The translations under genes and the position numbers were made by a program. A stretch of 64,000 nt of DNA from Mycolicibacterium celeriflavum (GTDB lineage: Bacteria; Actinomycetota; Actinomycetes; Mycobacteriales; Mycobacteriaceae). Under the pieces are notes generated by a model. That model ran no database searches. It saw nothing but the letters and a program-made list of their open reading frames with translations, and was not told the DNA's origin. The stretch covers positions 186,001 through 250,000 of the forward strand of contig NZ_AP022591.1 of NCBI RefSeq assembly GCF_010731795.1, read 5' to 3'. This document shows positions 1-10,285 of the stretch, in pieces (position 1 is the stretch's first letter; the number at the start of each line of letters is the position of its first letter).

Positions 1-1508
1 GTGACGCCGTTCGTAACGGCGACACCGTGATTCACCCGCCCAGCCTCGAACCGCGCTGGTTCGCATGGGTGGACAACATGCACGACTGGTGCATCTCCAG
101 GCAGTTGTGGTGGGGCCACCGCATCCCGATCTGGCACGGCCCCGGCGGCGAGACGGTGTGCGTCGGTCCGGACGAGACTCCGCCCGAGGGCTGGGAGCAG
201 GACCCCGACGTGCTCGACACCTGGTTCAGCTCCGCGCTGTGGCCCTTCTCCACGATGGGTTGGCCCGAGCACACCGCCGACCTCGCCAAGTTCTATCCGA
301 CCACCGTCCTGGTGACCGGCTACGACATCCTGTTCTTCTGGGTGGCGCGGATGATGATGTTCGGCACGTTCGTCTCCGACGATCCCGCGATCACCCTCGG
401 CGGTCAGCGCGGCCCCCAGGTGCCGTTCCAGAACGTCTTCCTGCACGGCCTGATTCGCGACGAGCACGGTCGCAAGATGAGCAAGTCGCGCGGTAACGGG
501 ATCGACCCCCTGGACTGGGTGGAGATCTTCGGCGCCGACGCGTTGCGGTTCACGTTGGCGCGGGGGGCGAGCCCCGGCGGTGACCTGTCCATCGGGGAGG
601 ACCACGCCCGCGCGTCACGGAACTTCGCCACCAAGCTCTTCAACGCAACCCGGTTCGCGCTGATGAACGGCGCCGCGCCCGCGCCGCTGCCGGCCGCCGG
701 CGAACTCACCGACGCCGACCGGTGGATCCTCGGCCGGATGGAACAGGTTCGCGCCGAAGTGGATTCGGCATTCGACGCCTACGAGTTCAACCGCGCGTGC
801 GAGTCGCTCTACCACTTCGCCTGGGACGAGTTCTGTGACTGGTACGTGGAGCTGGCCAAGGTGCAACTGGCTGATGGCGTGGACCACACGACTGCGGTGT
901 TGGCGGCCGTGCTCGACACCCTGCTCAAGCTGTTGCATCCGGTGATGCCGTTCGTCACCGAGGTGTTGTGGAAGACCCTGACCGGCGGTGAGTCGCTGGT
1001 GATCGCCGACTGGCCGGCGCCTTCTGGATACGAGCTGGATTCGGTTGCCGGGCAACGGGTCGCCGATATGCAGAAGCTGATCACCGTGGTGCGTCGATTC
1101 CGCAGCGACCAGGGTCTCAACGACCGGCAGAAGGTGCCGGCGCGGTTGTCCGACATCGCCGGCGCGGACCTGCGGGCGCAGGTGCCTGCGGTTCGGTCGC
1201 TTGCCTGGCTGACCGCTGACGGCGACGCGTTTGCCCCGACCGCCGCGATCGAGGTGCGGCTGTCCCGCGGCACCGTGACCGTCGAGGTGGACACGTCGGG
1301 CACCGTGGACGTCGCCGCCGAGCGGCGTCGGCTGGAGAAGGACCTGGCGGCCGCGCAGAAGGAACTGGCTGCCACCACAGGCAAACTCGGCAACGAGGCG
1401 TTTCTGGCCAAGGCACCCGCCGACGTCGTCGAGAAGATTCGCGGGCGTCAGCAGCTGGCGCAGGAAGAGGTCGACCGCATCACGGCTCGGCTGGCCGACT
1501 TCGCATGA
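1..1508 (+). CDS. valS: Valine--tRNA ligase, C-terminal part (5' end outside window)
   Basis: Charges tRNA-Val with valine in the cytoplasm. The open frame runs in from the window edge (first full codon at base 3), so about 500 C-terminal residues of an enzyme usually near 880 are present. Visible are the second class I synthetase signature KMSKS (bases 474-488), the preceding catalytic-core segment WFSSALWPF, the anticodon-binding helical domain, and a C-terminal coiled coil rich in Glu, Lys and Arg (bases about 1310-1500) that is typical of ValRS. The HIGH motif would lie upstream of the window. The stop overlaps the folC start (ATGA), so the two are translationally coupled, as in other mycobacteria. 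Confidence 0.97.
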   Translation, partial: DAVRNGDTVIHPPSLEPRWFAWVDNMHDWCISRQLWWGHRIPIWHGPGGETVCVGPDETPPEGWEQDPDVLDTWFSSALWPFSTMGWPEHTADLAKFYPTTVLVTGYDILFFWVARMMMFGTFVSDDPAITLGGQRGPQVPFQNVFLHGLIRDEHGRKMSKSRGNGIDPLDWVEIFGADALRFTLARGASPGGDLSIGEDHARASRNFATKLFNATRFALMNGAAPAPLPAAGELTDADRWILGRMEQVRAEVDSAFDAYEFNRACESLYHFAWDEFCDWYVELAKVQLADGVDHTTAVLAAVLDTLLKLLHPVMPFVTEVLWKTLTGGESLVIADWPAPSGYELDSVAGQRVADMQKLITVVRRFRSDQGLNDRQKVPARLSDIAGADLRAQVPAVRSLAWLTADGDAFAPTAAIEVRLSRGTVTVEVDTSGTVDVAAERRRLEKDLAAAQKELAATTGKLGNEAFLAKAPADVVEKIRGRQQLAQEEVDRITARLADFA

Positions 1509-2926
1509 CCGAGCCGGTTCCGACGCCGGACGAGATTGCAGCGCTTCTCCAGGTCGAGCACCTGCTCGACCAGCGCTGGCCCGAGACGAAACTCGAGCCC
1601 AGCACGACGCGCATCTCGGCGCTGTTGGAACTGCTCGGCGCACCCCAGCGCGGCTACCCGTCCATCCACATCGCGGGCACCAACGGCAAGACCTCGGTGG
1701 CTCGGATGGTCGACGCCCTGCTGACCGCGCTGCACCGCCGCACCGGCCGGACCACCAGCCCGCACCTGCAGTCCGCGGTCGAGCGGATCTCGATCGACGG
1801 CAAGCCGATCAGCCCGGCGCTGTATGTGGAGACCTACCGCGAGGTCGAGCCGTTCGTGCAACTGGTCGACCAGCAGTCTGAAGCGGGGCTGCTCGGGGAC
1901 GAGGGCCCGCCATTGAGCAAGTTCGAAGTGGTGACGGCAATGGCGTTCGCCGCGTTCGCCGACGCGCCGATCGACGTCGCCGTCGTCGAGGTCGGGCTCG
2001 GCGGGCGCTGGGACGCCACGAACGTCGTCAACGCACCCGTCGCGGTCATCACGCCGATCGGGGTGGACCATGCCGAATACCTCGGCGACACCATCGCCGA
2101 GATCGCAGCGGAGAAGGCCGGAATCATCACCAAGCAGGACGACGACCTCGTTCCGACGGACACCGTCGCCGTGATCGGTCGTCAGGCGCCAGAGGCGATG
2201 GAGGTGCTGCTGGCCCAGGCGGTTCGCGCGGATGCGGCCGTCGCGCGGGGGGACTCCGAGTTCGCGGTGCTGGGCAGGCAGGTCGCCGTCGGCGGGCAGC
2301 TGCTCGAACTGCAAGGACTCGGCGGCCGCTACTCCGACATCTTCCTGCCGCTGCACGGCGAACACCAGGCGCACAACGCCGTCCTGGCGCTGGCGGCCGT
2401 CGAGGCGTTCTTCGGCGCGGGCGCACAACGCCAGCTCGACGTCGAGGCGGTGCGGGCGGGCTTCGCCGCGGCGACCAGTCCGGGCCGGCTGGAGCGGATG
2501 CGCAGCGCACCAACGGTTTTCATCGATGCCGCCCATAATCCGGCGGGCGCCTCGGCGCTGGCGCAGGCGCTGCAGGAGGAGTTCGACTTCCGCTTCCTGG
2601 TCGGCGTCGTCTCGGTGATGGGCGACAAGGACGTCGACGGCATCCTGGCCGCGCTGGAACCGGTGTTCGACCAGATCGTCGTCACCCACAATGGATCCCC
2701 GCGCGCTCTCGACGTCGAAGCGCTGGCGTTGCGGGCCGAGGAGAGGTTCGGGCCCGAACGGGTGATCACCGCCGCCACGCTGCCCGACGCGATCGAGACC
2801 GCAACCGCGATCGTCGAGGAGTCCAGCGACGAAGGGGAACTGTTCGGCGGCGCCGGGATGGTGATCACCGGCTCGGTGGTCACCGCAGGGGCGGCGCGCA
2901 CGCTGTTCGGAAAGGACCCCCAGTGA
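1505..2926 (+). CDS. folC: Folylpolyglutamate synthase / dihydrofolate synthase FolC
   Basis: Adds glutamates to folates and probably also makes dihydrofolate from dihydropteroate; an ATP-dependent Mur-ligase-type enzyme of the cytoplasm. The 473 residues fit the family. The P-loop GTNGKTS lies at residues 58-64, the Mg/folate region with [11 protein letters not shown] follows, and the C-terminal domain carries the DAAHNPAG motif. The ATG overlaps the valS stop by 4 bp, and its own stop overlaps the next start as GTGA, so valS, folC and the membrane protein form one coupled unit. Confidence 0.97.
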   Translation: MTEPVPTPDEIAALLQVEHLLDQRWPETKLEPSTTRISALLELLGAPQRGYPSIHIAGTNGKTSVARMVDALLTALHRRTGRTTSPHLQSAVERISIDGKPISPALYVETYREVEPFVQLVDQQSEAGLLGDEGPPLSKFEVVTAMAFAAFADAPIDVAVVEVGLGGRWDATNVVNAPVAVITPIGVDHAEYLGDTIAEIAAEKAGIITKQDDDLVPTDTVAVIGRQAPEAMEVLLAQAVRADAAVARGDSEFAVLGRQVAVGGQLLELQGLGGRYSDIFLPLHGEHQAHNAVLALAAVEAFFGAGAQRQLDVEAVRAGFAAATSPGRLERMRSAPTVFIDAAHNPAGASALAQALQEEFDFRFLVGVVSVMGDKDVDGILAALEPVFDQIVVTHNGSPRALDVEALALRAEERFGPERVITAATLPDAIETATAIVEESSDEGELFGGAGMVITGSVVTAGAARTLFGKDPQ

Positions 2927-3381
2927 CCGAACCTGCGCCGCAACAGCAGCCTGATCCGAATGTCGCCGGCTCCGCGGCTCCGGACCCGAATGTCGCCGGC
3001 TCCGCGGCTCCGGACCCGTGGCGGAGCTTCCGTGGCGTGATGGCCGGCACGCTGATACTGGAAGCCATCGTGGTGCTGCTGGCACTGCCGGTGGTGGGAC
3101 GGGTCGGCGGCGGCCTCACCGCGGTCAGCGGCGGCTACCTGGTCGGACTGGCGGTGGTACTGGTGCTGCTGGCCGGCGTGCAGGGCAAGTCATGGGCCAT
3201 CTGGGTGAACCTGTTCATGCAGGTGGTGCTGATCGCCGGTGTTGTTGTGCACGGCGCGATCGGCTTCATCGGCGTCGTCTTCCTGGTGGTCTGGCTCGTG
3301 ATCGCGTATCTGCGCGCCGAGGTGCTGCGCCGGCAGAAGCGTGGCCTCCTGCCGGGACAGCAGCAGCGCCCTCCCGAGTAG
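2923..3381 (+). CDS. DUF4233 family small membrane protein
   Basis: A 152-residue protein of unknown function, equivalent in position and character to M. tuberculosis Rv2446c. Residues 1-30 are hydrophilic and contain a perfect duplication of the decapeptide DPNVAGSAAP. The remainder forms about four hydrophobic helices (roughly residues 36-56, 62-82, 86-107 and 109-130), ending in a basic Arg/Lys/Gln tail. The GTG start overlaps the folC stop. No catalytic motif is visible; only integral membrane location is inferred. Confidence 0.88.
   Translation: MTEPAPQQQPDPNVAGSAAPDPNVAGSAAPDPWRSFRGVMAGTLILEAIVVLLALPVVGRVGGGLTAVSGGYLVGLAVVLVLLAGVQGKSWAIWVNLFMQVVLIAGVVVHGAIGFIGVVFLVVWLVIAYLRAEVLRRQKRGLLPGQQQRPPE
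2953..3012 (+). repeat. Tandem 30-bp duplication inside the DUF4233 gene
   Basis: Two adjacent 30-bp units encode the same decapeptide, DPNVAGSAAP. They differ only at the first Asp codon (GAT versus GAC). Such near-perfect nucleotide identity points to a recent in-frame slippage duplication in the cytoplasmic N-terminal tail. A third partial unit starts with the following GAC-CCG. Confidence 0.9.
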
Positions 3382-3392
3382 CCTTCGGCGGC

Positions 3393-3398
3393 TATTCT
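3393..3398 (+). promoter_or_regulatory. Likely -10 box (TATTCT) of a leaderless ndk transcript
   Basis: TATTCT ends 7 nt before the ndk GTG, which places the transcription start on the start codon itself. There is no Shine-Dalgarno sequence in between. The -35 region would overlap the end of the preceding gene and shows no clear consensus. Confidence 0.5.
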
Positions 3399-3405
3399 GT
3401 CGGCC

Positions 3406-3825
3406 GTGACTGAGCCGACTGAGCGGACCCTCGTGTTGATCAAGCCAGACGGCGTCAAGCGACGCCTCGTCGGCGAGATTCTCGGCCGAATCGAACGCAA
3501 GGGCCTGTCCATCGCGGCGCTGCAACTCGTGACCGTCAGCGACGACCTCGCCCGCCGGCACTACGCCGAGCACGAGGGCAAGCCGTTCTTCGGGTCGCTG
3601 CTCGAATTCATTACCTCCGGCCCGGTCGTGGCGGCGATCGTCGAGGGGCCACGCGCGATCGCGGCGTTCCGGCAGATTGCCGGCGGAACGGACCCGGTGG
3701 AGAAGGCCACGCCGGGCACGATCCGCGGTGATCTGGCGCTGATCACCCAGGACAACCTCGTGCACGGCTCGGATTCGGGGGAGTCGGCGGCTCGCGAGAT
3801 CGAACTCTGGTTCCCCGGCAGGTAG
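3406..3825 (+). CDS. ndk: Nucleoside diphosphate kinase
   Basis: Transfers the gamma-phosphate between NTPs and NDPs through a phosphohistidine. At 139 residues it has normal family length. The N-terminal [10 protein letters not shown] signature is present, and the catalytic histidine is His120 in NLVHGSDS, the canonical active-site motif. The GTG start is chosen because translation begins directly at the conserved N-terminus and a TATTCT box lies 7 nt upstream. It sits between the DUF4233 gene and rne, as in M. tuberculosis. Confidence 0.98.
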   Translation: MTEPTERTLVLIKPDGVKRRLVGEILGRIERKGLSIAALQLVTVSDDLARRHYAEHEGKPFFGSLLEFITSGPVVAAIVEGPRAIAAFRQIAGGTDPVEKATPGTIRGDLALITQDNLVHGSDSGESAAREIELWFPGR

Positions 3826-4120
3826 CGGGATCCGCCCAGCCTGGTCAGGCCGGTTGGCGTGATGTGGGATACTTGGCTCGGGTAGCCGGCCATCAACCGG
3901 GGCCGGACACCCGAATGAAGACTTAGACGTGCGCGACCATCGCCACGCGTGATGCGGCGCCGACCGTCCAGCCATCATTCAGACCGGCACCGGGTTCGTT
4001 CACCAGTGGACTGCCCGGAGCGAGACCACAACAAGCCCGGGCGAAGTTACCCGGGTCAATAGCGGAAGCCCTCGCGTGGCCGCGTCGAACGAGACGCGCC
4101 CGGGGGCTTAAGGAGACTAC
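3826..4120 (+). promoter_or_regulatory. Long intergenic leader of rne with a strong ribosome binding site
   Basis: There are 295 bases without a gene. A good Shine-Dalgarno sequence, AAGGAG, lies just before the rne GTG. A GC-rich stem built on CCCGGGCGAAGTTACCCGGG (about 4036-4055) lies in the leader. A GATACT element near 3868 could be a -10 box, which would give a 5' UTR of over 200 nt. RNase E genes commonly have long, self-regulated leaders, so an autoregulatory role is an inference. No small ORF or RNA gene is convincing here. Confidence 0.45.
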
Positions 4121-6826
4121 GTGGCCGAAGATGCCTCAACCGAAGACCTTTCAGAAGACACGCGACACGCGGAGGACACCCAGCCGGAGGAGTCGGCGAC
4201 CGAAACCGCCGATACGGCCGGGCCTCCTCCCGACGGTGACCAGTCCGAACCCCGACTGATCCCGGAAGAGTCCGCGGCGAGCACCCAGGAGCACGCCGAC
4301 TACCTCCCGCTGTTCGTGGCGCCGCAACCCGTCCGGTTTGAATATGACGCCGACGCCGACGCTGACGATGAAGAGGACGACGACGACAGCGACGACGGCC
4401 AGGACAGCGACACCGACGATGACCAGTCCGAACGGCCATCCGGGCGGCGTCGCCGCCGGGGTCGGCGCGGACGGGGCCGCGGCCGGGGTGAGCAGAACGG
4501 CGACGACGCCGACTCCGACAGTGACCAGGGCGGCGAGCAGGACAGCGACGACTCGGACGACTCCGATGACGACTCCGGTGACGACGAGAACTCCGGCGCC
4601 GACGGTGCCACCCGGCGCCGCCGCCGTCGTCGTCGCCGCAAATCGGGCTCGAGCGACGACAACGACGGAGGCACGTCGCCCGACGACCCGCCCAACACCG
4701 TCGTCCACGAGCGGGAGCCGCGGAAGTCCTCGAAAGCCGACAAGTCAGGCCAAGGTGGCGACGGCGAGATCCAGGGCATCAGTGGATCGACCCGGCTGGA
4801 GGCCAAACGGCAACGCAGGCGCGACGGCCGCGATGCCGGCAGGCGCCGCCCGCCGATCCTGAGCGAAGCCGAGTTCCTGGCCAGGCGCGAGGCCGTCGAG
4901 CGGATGATGGTCGTGCGCGACAAGGTCCGCACCGAACCACCTCACGAAGGCGCCCGCTACACCCAGATCGCCGTGCTCGAGGACGGCGTCGTGGTGGAGC
5001 ACTTCGTTACCTCAGCGGCGCAGACGTCACTGGTGGGCAACATCTACCTGGGCATCGTGCAGAACGTGCTGCCGTCGATGGAGGCGGCATTCGTCGACAT
5101 CGGCCGCGGCCGCAACGGTGTGCTGTACGCCGGCGAGGTGAACTGGGAGGCCGCGGGCCTCGGCGGGCAGAACCGCAAGATCGAGCAGGCCCTCAAGCCG
5201 GGCGACTACGTCGTCGTGCAGGTCAGCAAGGACCCGGTCGGCCACAAGGGCGCCCGGTTGACGACGCAGGTTTCGCTCGCCGGCCGCTACCTCGTCTACG
5301 TGCCGGGAGCCTCGTCGACCGGCATCAGCCGCAAGCTGCCCGACACCGAGCGTCAGCGGCTCAAAGAGATTCTGCGGGAGGTCGTGCCGCCCGACGCCGG
5401 GGTGATCATCCGCACCGCGTCGGAGGGCGTGAAGGAAGAAGACATCCGCAACGACGTCGAACGCCTCGCCAAGCGGTGGGCGGAGATCGAGGCCAAGGCC
5501 GCGGAGATCACCGCGAAGAAGGCCGGCGCGGCGGTCGCGCTGTATGAAGAGCCCGATGTGCTGGTCAAGGTGATCCGCGACCTGTTCAACGAGGACTTCA
5601 CCGGCCTGACGGTGTCCGGCGACGAGGCCTGGAACACCATCAACGAGTATGTGAACTCCGTTGCCCCCGAACTGCTTCCGCGCCTGACGAAGTACGAGCC
5701 GGTGGTGTCTTCCGAAGGCCAGACGGGCCCTGACGTGTTCGCCGTGCACCGCATCGACGAGCAGCTGACCAAGGCGATGGACCGCAAGGTGTGGTTGCCG
5801 TCGGGCGGCACACTGGTCATCGACCGCACCGAGGCGATGACGGTCGTCGACGTCAACACCGGCAAGTTCACCGGCTCCGGCGGCAACCTCGAGCAGACCG
5901 TCACTCGCAACAACCTCGAGGCGGCCGAGGAGATCGTCCGCCAATTACGGTTGCGCGACATCGGCGGCATCGTCGTCATCGACTTCATCGACATGGTGCT
6001 CGAGTCGAACCGCGACCTGGTGCTGCGCAGACTGACCGAGGCGCTGGCGCGGGACCGCACCAGACACCAGGTCTCCGAGGTGACATCGCTGGGCCTGGTG
6101 CAGTTGACGCGCAAGCGGCTCGGCACCGGTCTGGTGGAGGCGTTCTCGACCTCGTGCACCCACTGCGGCGGGCGGGGGATCGTGCTGCACGGCGACCCCG
6201 TGGACTCCACGTCGAGCAGCGGACGCAAGTCCGAGGGCGGCGGCGGTCGGCGAGGTAAGCGCGGTAAGCGCAGCGGGAAGTCGGACGACGTCGCGGTCGC
6301 CAAGGTGCCGCCGCATCCCGCGGGCGAACACCCGATGTTCAAGGCGATGGCGGCCGCCAACGGCCGTCACGACGAGGACGACGAGGACGAGACCGACGAG
6401 CAGAAGCCCGCCGAGGAGGTCGGTGAGGCCGATTCGGAGGCCATCCGTGCCGCGGTCACCGAGACCGACGACGAGGACCTCGAGGACGAGGATTTCGACG
6501 ATTCGGACGAGGACTCCGACGAGGACTCCGAGGACGACGAGGACGACGACTCCGAGGACGACGACTCCGAGGACGACGAGATCGACCTTGATTCCGACGA
6601 CGATGAAGACGACATCGACGACGACATCGAGGTCATCGACGAAGACTCTGACGACTCCGAAGACGAATCCGACGACGATTCCGACGAGGATGACGACGAT
6701 TCGGACGACGACTCGCAGGAGTACGACGCAAACGGGGCTTCGCCGGCCGCGGTGACCGGCTCCGGTGGGCGGCATCGGCGCCGCGCGGCCGCTCGGCCTG
6801 CGGGCCCGCCCGCCCACGAAGGCTGA
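4121..6826 (+). CDS. rne: Ribonuclease E/G
   Basis: Essential endoribonuclease for rRNA processing and mRNA decay. Residues about 1-270 are a disordered acidic/arginine-rich arm. An S1-like domain begins near residue 290 (GNIYLGIVQNVLPSMEAAFV). The catalytic metal site DVN (Asp577, Asn579) and the later IDFIDM aspartate (Asp621) match E. coli Asp303, Asn305 and Asp346. The Zn-link CTHC is at Cys679/Cys682. After residue 750 comes a second disordered arm, extremely rich in Asp, Glu and Ser, ending in a short basic tail. The two arms around a central core are typical of actinobacterial RNase E. The GTG start follows AAGGAG at ideal spacing. Confidence 0.97.
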   Translation: MAEDASTEDLSEDTRHAEDTQPEESATETADTAGPPPDGDQSEPRLIPEESAASTQEHADYLPLFVAPQPVRFEYDADADADDEEDDDDSDDGQDSDTDDDQSERPSGRRRRRGRRGRGRGRGEQNGDDADSDSDQGGEQDSDDSDDSDDDSGDDENSGADGATRRRRRRRRRKSGSSDDNDGGTSPDDPPNTVVHEREPRKSSKADKSGQGGDGEIQGISGSTRLEAKRQRRRDGRDAGRRRPPILSEAEFLARREAVERMMVVRDKVRTEPPHEGARYTQIAVLEDGVVVEHFVTSAAQTSLVGNIYLGIVQNVLPSMEAAFVDIGRGRNGVLYAGEVNWEAAGLGGQNRKIEQALKPGDYVVVQVSKDPVGHKGARLTTQVSLAGRYLVYVPGASSTGISRKLPDTERQRLKEILREVVPPDAGVIIRTASEGVKEEDIRNDVERLAKRWAEIEAKAAEITAKKAGAAVALYEEPDVLVKVIRDLFNEDFTGLTVSGDEAWNTINEYVNSVAPELLPRLTKYEPVVSSEGQTGPDVFAVHRIDEQLTKAMDRKVWLPSGGTLVIDRTEAMTVVDVNTGKFTGSGGNLEQTVTRNNLEAAEEIVRQLRLRDIGGIVVIDFIDMVLESNRDLVLRRLTEALARDRTRHQVSEVTSLGLVQLTRKRLGTGLVEAFSTSCTHCGGRGIVLHGDPVDSTSSSGRKSEGGGGRRGKRGKRSGKSDDVAVAKVPPHPAGEHPMFKAMAAANGRHDEDDEDETDEQKPAEEVGEADSEAIRAAVTETDDEDLEDEDFDDSDEDSDEDSEDDEDDDSEDDDSEDDEIDLDSDDDEDDIDDDIEVIDEDSDDSEDESDDDSDEDDDDSDDDSQEYDANGASPAAVTGSGGRHRRRAAARPAGPPAHEG

Positions 6827-6868
6827 TCGGTGGCAGTCCCCGGTCCACGACGCGTGACCTGCGGTGAT

Positions 6869-6898
6869 TTGACCCTCTCGGCGCCGTTCAAGTACTCT
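6869..6898 (+). promoter_or_regulatory. Housekeeping sigma-factor promoter of the rplU-rpmA(-obg) operon
   Basis: TTGACC (6869-6874) and TACTCT (6893-6898) are separated by 18 bp, close to the SigA consensus. Transcription would start near 6905 and give a leader of about 115 nt before rplU. The leader could hold ribosomal-protein feedback control, but I see no defined motif. M. tuberculosis has dctA between rne and rplU; it is absent here. Confidence 0.7.
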
Positions 6899-7020
6899 TG
6901 AGCGGTTGTCGCCAGGCTCTGGATCAAGTGGAGTCGGCGACACTCCGAGATCCGGAAACCCAGACATGCGCAGCAGCAAGTCGCGCGCGCCCAGTGAACG
7001 ACGTAGGAGTAACAGCACGA

Positions 7021-7331
7021 TGGCGACATACGCAATCGTCAAGACCGGCGGCAAGCAGTACAAGGTCGCCGTCGGCGACGTGGTGAAGGTCGAGAAGCTC
7101 GACTCCGAGCCCGGCGCCAACGTCTCGCTGCCCGTCGCGCTGGTCGTCGACGGGGCGAAGGTCACCGCGGACGCCAAGGCGCTGGCGAAGGTCGCCGTCA
7201 CCGGCGAGGTGCTCGAGCACACCAAGGGCCCGAAGATCCGCATCCACAAGTTCAAGAACAAGACCGGCTATCACAAGCGGCAGGGACACCGTCAGCAGCT
7301 GACGGTCCTCAAGGTCACCGGGATCAAGTAG
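7021..7331 (+). CDS. rplU: 50S ribosomal protein L21
   Basis: The 103-residue L21 protein binds 23S rRNA next to L20. It opens with the conserved [16 protein letters not shown] and closes with the L21 signature [10 protein letters not shown]. An upstream in-frame ATG at 6906 would add 38 non-conserved residues, but the ATG at 7021 is preceded by GTAGGAGTAAC and starts at the conserved N-terminus, so it is used. It is cotranscribed with rpmA 10 bp downstream. Confidence 0.98.
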
Positions 7332-7341
7332 GAGCGACGAC

Positions 7342-7599
7342 ATGGCACACAAGAAGGGCGCTTCCAGCTCACGTAACGGTCGCGACTCCGCCGCACAGCG
7401 GCTCGGCGTCAAGCGGTTCGGCGGCCAGATCGTCAAGGCCGGCGAGATCCTGGTCCGCCAGCGGGGTACTCATTTCCATCCCGGCACCAACGTCGGGCGC
7501 GGCGGTGACGACACCCTGTTCGCCACGGCTCCCGGCGCTGTCACATTCGGCAGCAAGCGCGGCCGCAAGACGGTCAGCGTTCTCCGACCAGAGGCGTGA
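7342..7599 (+). CDS. rpmA: 50S ribosomal protein L27
   Basis: This 85-residue protein has an N-terminal tail that reaches the peptidyl transferase centre. It begins [16 protein letters not shown], so it has the mature-type N-terminus and needs no processing protease as in Firmicutes. The conserved block [19 protein letters not shown] is complete. A GGAG sequence precedes the ATG. The order L21-L27-Obg is the classical operon. Confidence 0.99.
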   Translation: MAHKKGASSSRNGRDSAAQRLGVKRFGGQIVKAGEILVRQRGTHFHPGTNVGRGGDDTLFATAPGAVTFGSKRGRKTVSVLRPEA

Positions 7600-7676
7600 G
7601 CTCGCGAAGGTAACGCTGCGGCGGTCTCGCGAGCTGACGGTCCGCCATGGCGTTACGTTCGAAGGAGTGATCACCG

Positions 7677-9125
7677 ATGCCTCGGTTCGTCGACCGCGTC
7701 GTGATCCACGCGCGGGCCGGCAACGGCGGTAACGGCTGCGCCTCGGTCCACCGCGAGAAATTCAAACCCCTCGGCGGCCCCGACGGCGGGAACGGCGGTC
7801 GTGGCGGCAGCGTGATGCTGGTCGTCGATCCGCAAGTGCACACGCTGCTCGACTTCCATTTCCACCCGCATGTCGTGGCGCCGTCCGGCAAGCAAGGGGC
7901 GGGCGACAACCGGGACGGGGCCGCAGGCGCGGACCTCGAGGTCAAGGTTCCTGACGGCACCGTCGTGCTCGACGAGGACGGTCGACTGCTCGCCGACCTG
8001 GTCGGTGCCGGCACCCGCTTCGAGGCCGCCGCCGGCGGCCGCGGTGGCCTGGGCAACGCCGCGCTGGCGTCACGCGCCCGCAAGGCCCCCGGCTTCGCGT
8101 TGCTCGGCGAAAAGGGTCAGGTCCGGGACCTGACGCTCGAACTCAAGACCGTGGCCGACGTTGGACTGGTCGGGTTTCCGTCCGCGGGCAAGTCGTCGCT
8201 GGTGTCGGTCATCTCGGCGGCCAAACCGAAAATCGCGGACTACCCGTTCACCACGCTGGCGCCCAACCTCGGCGTGGTGTCTGCCGGCGAGAACACGTTC
8301 ACCGTCGCCGACGTGCCCGGTCTGATCCCCGGTGCTTCGCAGGGCCGCGGGCTCGGCCTGGACTTCCTGCGGCACATCGAGCGCTGCGCGGTGCTGGTCC
8401 ACGTGGTGGACTGCGCGACGCTCGAGCCGGGACGCGACCCGGTCTCCGACATCGACGCCCTGGAAGCCGAGTTGGCGGCCTACACCCCGACGCTGCAGGG
8501 TGATGCGACACTGGGCGACCTCGCGGAGCGTCCGCGGGCGGTGGTCCTCAACAAAATCGATGTGCCCGACGCGCGGGAGCTGGCCGACTTCGTCCGCGAC
8601 GAGGTTGCGCGCCGGTACGGTTGGCCGGTCTTCGAGGTCTCCACGGTGACCCGGGAAGGGTTGCGCCCGTTGACGTTCGCGCTATGGGAGATGGTGTCGG
8701 CCTACCGCGAATCGCAGCCCGCGGTGGTGCCGCGTCGGCCAGTCATCCGGCCCGTCGCCGTGGACGAGAGTGGGTTCACCGTCGAGCCGGACGGCCACGG
8801 CGGCTTCGTCGTCCACGGCACCCGTCCCGAACGATGGGTCGCCCAAACCGATTTCGACAACGACGAGGCGGTCGGTTATCTCGGTGACCGGCTGGCGCGC
8901 CTGGGCGTCGAGGAGGAGCTATTCAAGCTCGGCGCACGGCCCGGATGCGCCGTCACCATCGGAGAAGTCACATTCGACTGGGAGCCGCAGACCCCCGCGG
9001 GGGTCGATGTGCCGATGTCGGGTCGAGGCACCGATCAGCGGCTGGAGCAGACCGACCGCGTCGGCGCCGCCGAACGCAAGGCGGCCCGGCGGGAGCGGCG
9101 ACGGCCGGGCGGGGACCCCGGATGA
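7677..9125 (+). CDS. obg: GTPase Obg (CgtA)
   Basis: Ribosome-associated GTPase for 50S maturation and stress signalling. It has the glycine-rich Obg fold (residues 1-158), then the G domain with G1 GFPSAGKS (166-173), G3 DVPGLI and G4 NKID (292-295), then the C-terminal OCT domain (about residues 345-420) found in Gram-positive and actinobacterial forms, and a basic tail. GAAGGAG precedes the ATG. Its stop overlaps the proB start (ATGA). Confidence 0.98.
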   Translation: MPRFVDRVVIHARAGNGGNGCASVHREKFKPLGGPDGGNGGRGGSVMLVVDPQVHTLLDFHFHPHVVAPSGKQGAGDNRDGAAGADLEVKVPDGTVVLDEDGRLLADLVGAGTRFEAAAGGRGGLGNAALASRARKAPGFALLGEKGQVRDLTLELKTVADVGLVGFPSAGKSSLVSVISAAKPKIADYPFTTLAPNLGVVSAGENTFTVADVPGLIPGASQGRGLGLDFLRHIERCAVLVHVVDCATLEPGRDPVSDIDALEAELAAYTPTLQGDATLGDLAERPRAVVLNKIDVPDARELADFVRDEVARRYGWPVFEVSTVTREGLRPLTFALWEMVSAYRESQPAVVPRRPVIRPVAVDESGFTVEPDGHGGFVVHGTRPERWVAQTDFDNDEAVGYLGDRLARLGVEEELFKLGARPGCAVTIGEVTFDWEPQTPAGVDVPMSGRGTDQRLEQTDRVGAAERKAARRERRRPGGDPG

Positions 9126-10231
9126 GCGCACCGCTGAGCACTCGGGATGCGATCCGCACCGCGCGCAGCGTCGTCGTCAAGGTCGGCACGACCGCACTGA
9201 CCACGCCGTCGGGAGTGTTCGACGGGCGCCGGCTGGCGACGTTGGTCGATGCGATCGAAAAGCGCATGCAGGCGGGCTCGGATGTGGTGATCGTCTCGTC
9301 GGGTGCCATCGCGGCGGGCATCGAACCGCTCAAACTGTCCAGGCGACCGACGGATCTGGCCACCAAGCAGGCCGCGGCCAGCGTCGGGCAGGTGGCGCTG
9401 GTGAACTCCTGGAGCGCGGCGTTCGACCGTTATGACCGCGTCGTCGGCCAGGTGTTGCTGACCGCGCACGATATCGCGATGCGGGTGCAGCACACCAACG
9501 CCCAGCGCACGCTCGACCGGCTGCGCGCGCTGCACGCGGTGGCGATCGTCAACGAGAACGACACGGTGGCCACCAACGAGATCCGGTTCGGCGACAATGA
9601 CCGGCTCTCGGCGCTGGTCGCGCATCTGGTCGGCGCCGACGCCCTGATCCTGCTGTCCGACATCGACGGGCTCTACGACTCGGACCCGCGAAAAGGCGAC
9701 GCCCGCTTCATTTCCGAGGTGACGCGGCCGGAGGATCTGGACGGTGTGGTGGCCGGCCGCGGCAGTCATCTGGGCACCGGTGGCATGGCGTCGAAGCTGT
9801 CGTCCGCGCTGCTGGCGGCCGACGCGGGCGTGCCGGTGCTGCTCGCCGGGGCCACGGACGCCGCCACGGCGCTCACCGACGCGTCGGTGGGCACGGTCTT
9901 CGCGCCGCGGCCCGAACGGATGTCGGCGCGCCGGTTCTGGGTGCGCTACGCCGCCGAGGTCGCGGGCGCTCTGACGCTCGACGACGGTGCGGTGCGGGCG
10001 GTGGTGCGTCAGCGGCGGTCGCTGCTGCCGGCTGGCATCACCGCGGTGTCGGGCCGGTTCTACGGCGGCGACGTCGTCGAGTTGCGGTCGCAGGACGCGA
10101 AGATGGTGGCCCGCGGCGTGGTGGCCTACGACCACAGCGAACTCGCCACCATGTTGGGCCGCTCGACATCGGACCTGCCGCCGGAGCTGCGCCGTCCCGC
10201 GGTGCACGCCGACGACCTGGTGGCCATCTGA
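9122..10231 (+). CDS. proB: Glutamate 5-kinase
   Basis: First step of proline synthesis, phosphorylating glutamate. It is 369 residues long: an amino-acid kinase domain ([11 protein letters not shown] near the N-terminus, [16 protein letters not shown] for substrate and feedback sites, then GTGGMASKL) followed by a C-terminal PUA domain. The ATG at 9122 overlaps the obg stop. Earlier in-frame starts exist but would read far into obg. proA is not adjacent but lies at 20942, the usual mycobacterial arrangement. Confidence 0.97.
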   Translation: MSAPLSTRDAIRTARSVVVKVGTTALTTPSGVFDGRRLATLVDAIEKRMQAGSDVVIVSSGAIAAGIEPLKLSRRPTDLATKQAAASVGQVALVNSWSAAFDRYDRVVGQVLLTAHDIAMRVQHTNAQRTLDRLRALHAVAIVNENDTVATNEIRFGDNDRLSALVAHLVGADALILLSDIDGLYDSDPRKGDARFISEVTRPEDLDGVVAGRGSHLGTGGMASKLSSALLAADAGVPVLLAGATDAATALTDASVGTVFAPRPERMSARRFWVRYAAEVAGALTLDDGAVRAVVRQRRSLLPAGITAVSGRFYGGDVVELRSQDAKMVARGVVAYDHSELATMLGRSTSDLPPELRRPAVHADDLVAI

Positions 10232-10236
10232 CCTGC

Positions 10237-10285
10237 GGTTTGGGTGCGCTACTGATCGCTGAGCGATCGAATGCGCGCCGAAATC
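10237..10285. terminator. Intergenic hairpin between convergent proB and the 10249 gene
   Basis: An imperfect inverted repeat with an inner perfect GATCGCT/AGCGATC stem (10254-10268) and outer arms GGTTTGGGTGCGC / GCGCGCCGAAATC. It begins 5 bp after the proB stop and overlaps the last codons of the facing gene. No U-tract follows; mycobacterial terminators often lack one. It shares sequence with the hairpins at 17419-17473 and 19081-19139. Confidence 0.55.

Noticed and set aside
6370..6720. Short-period GAC/GAG/TCC repeats suggesting a CRISPR or satellite array
   Set aside because: They are in-frame Asp/Glu/Ser codons of the RNase E acidic tail without spacers; ordinary low-complexity coding sequence.
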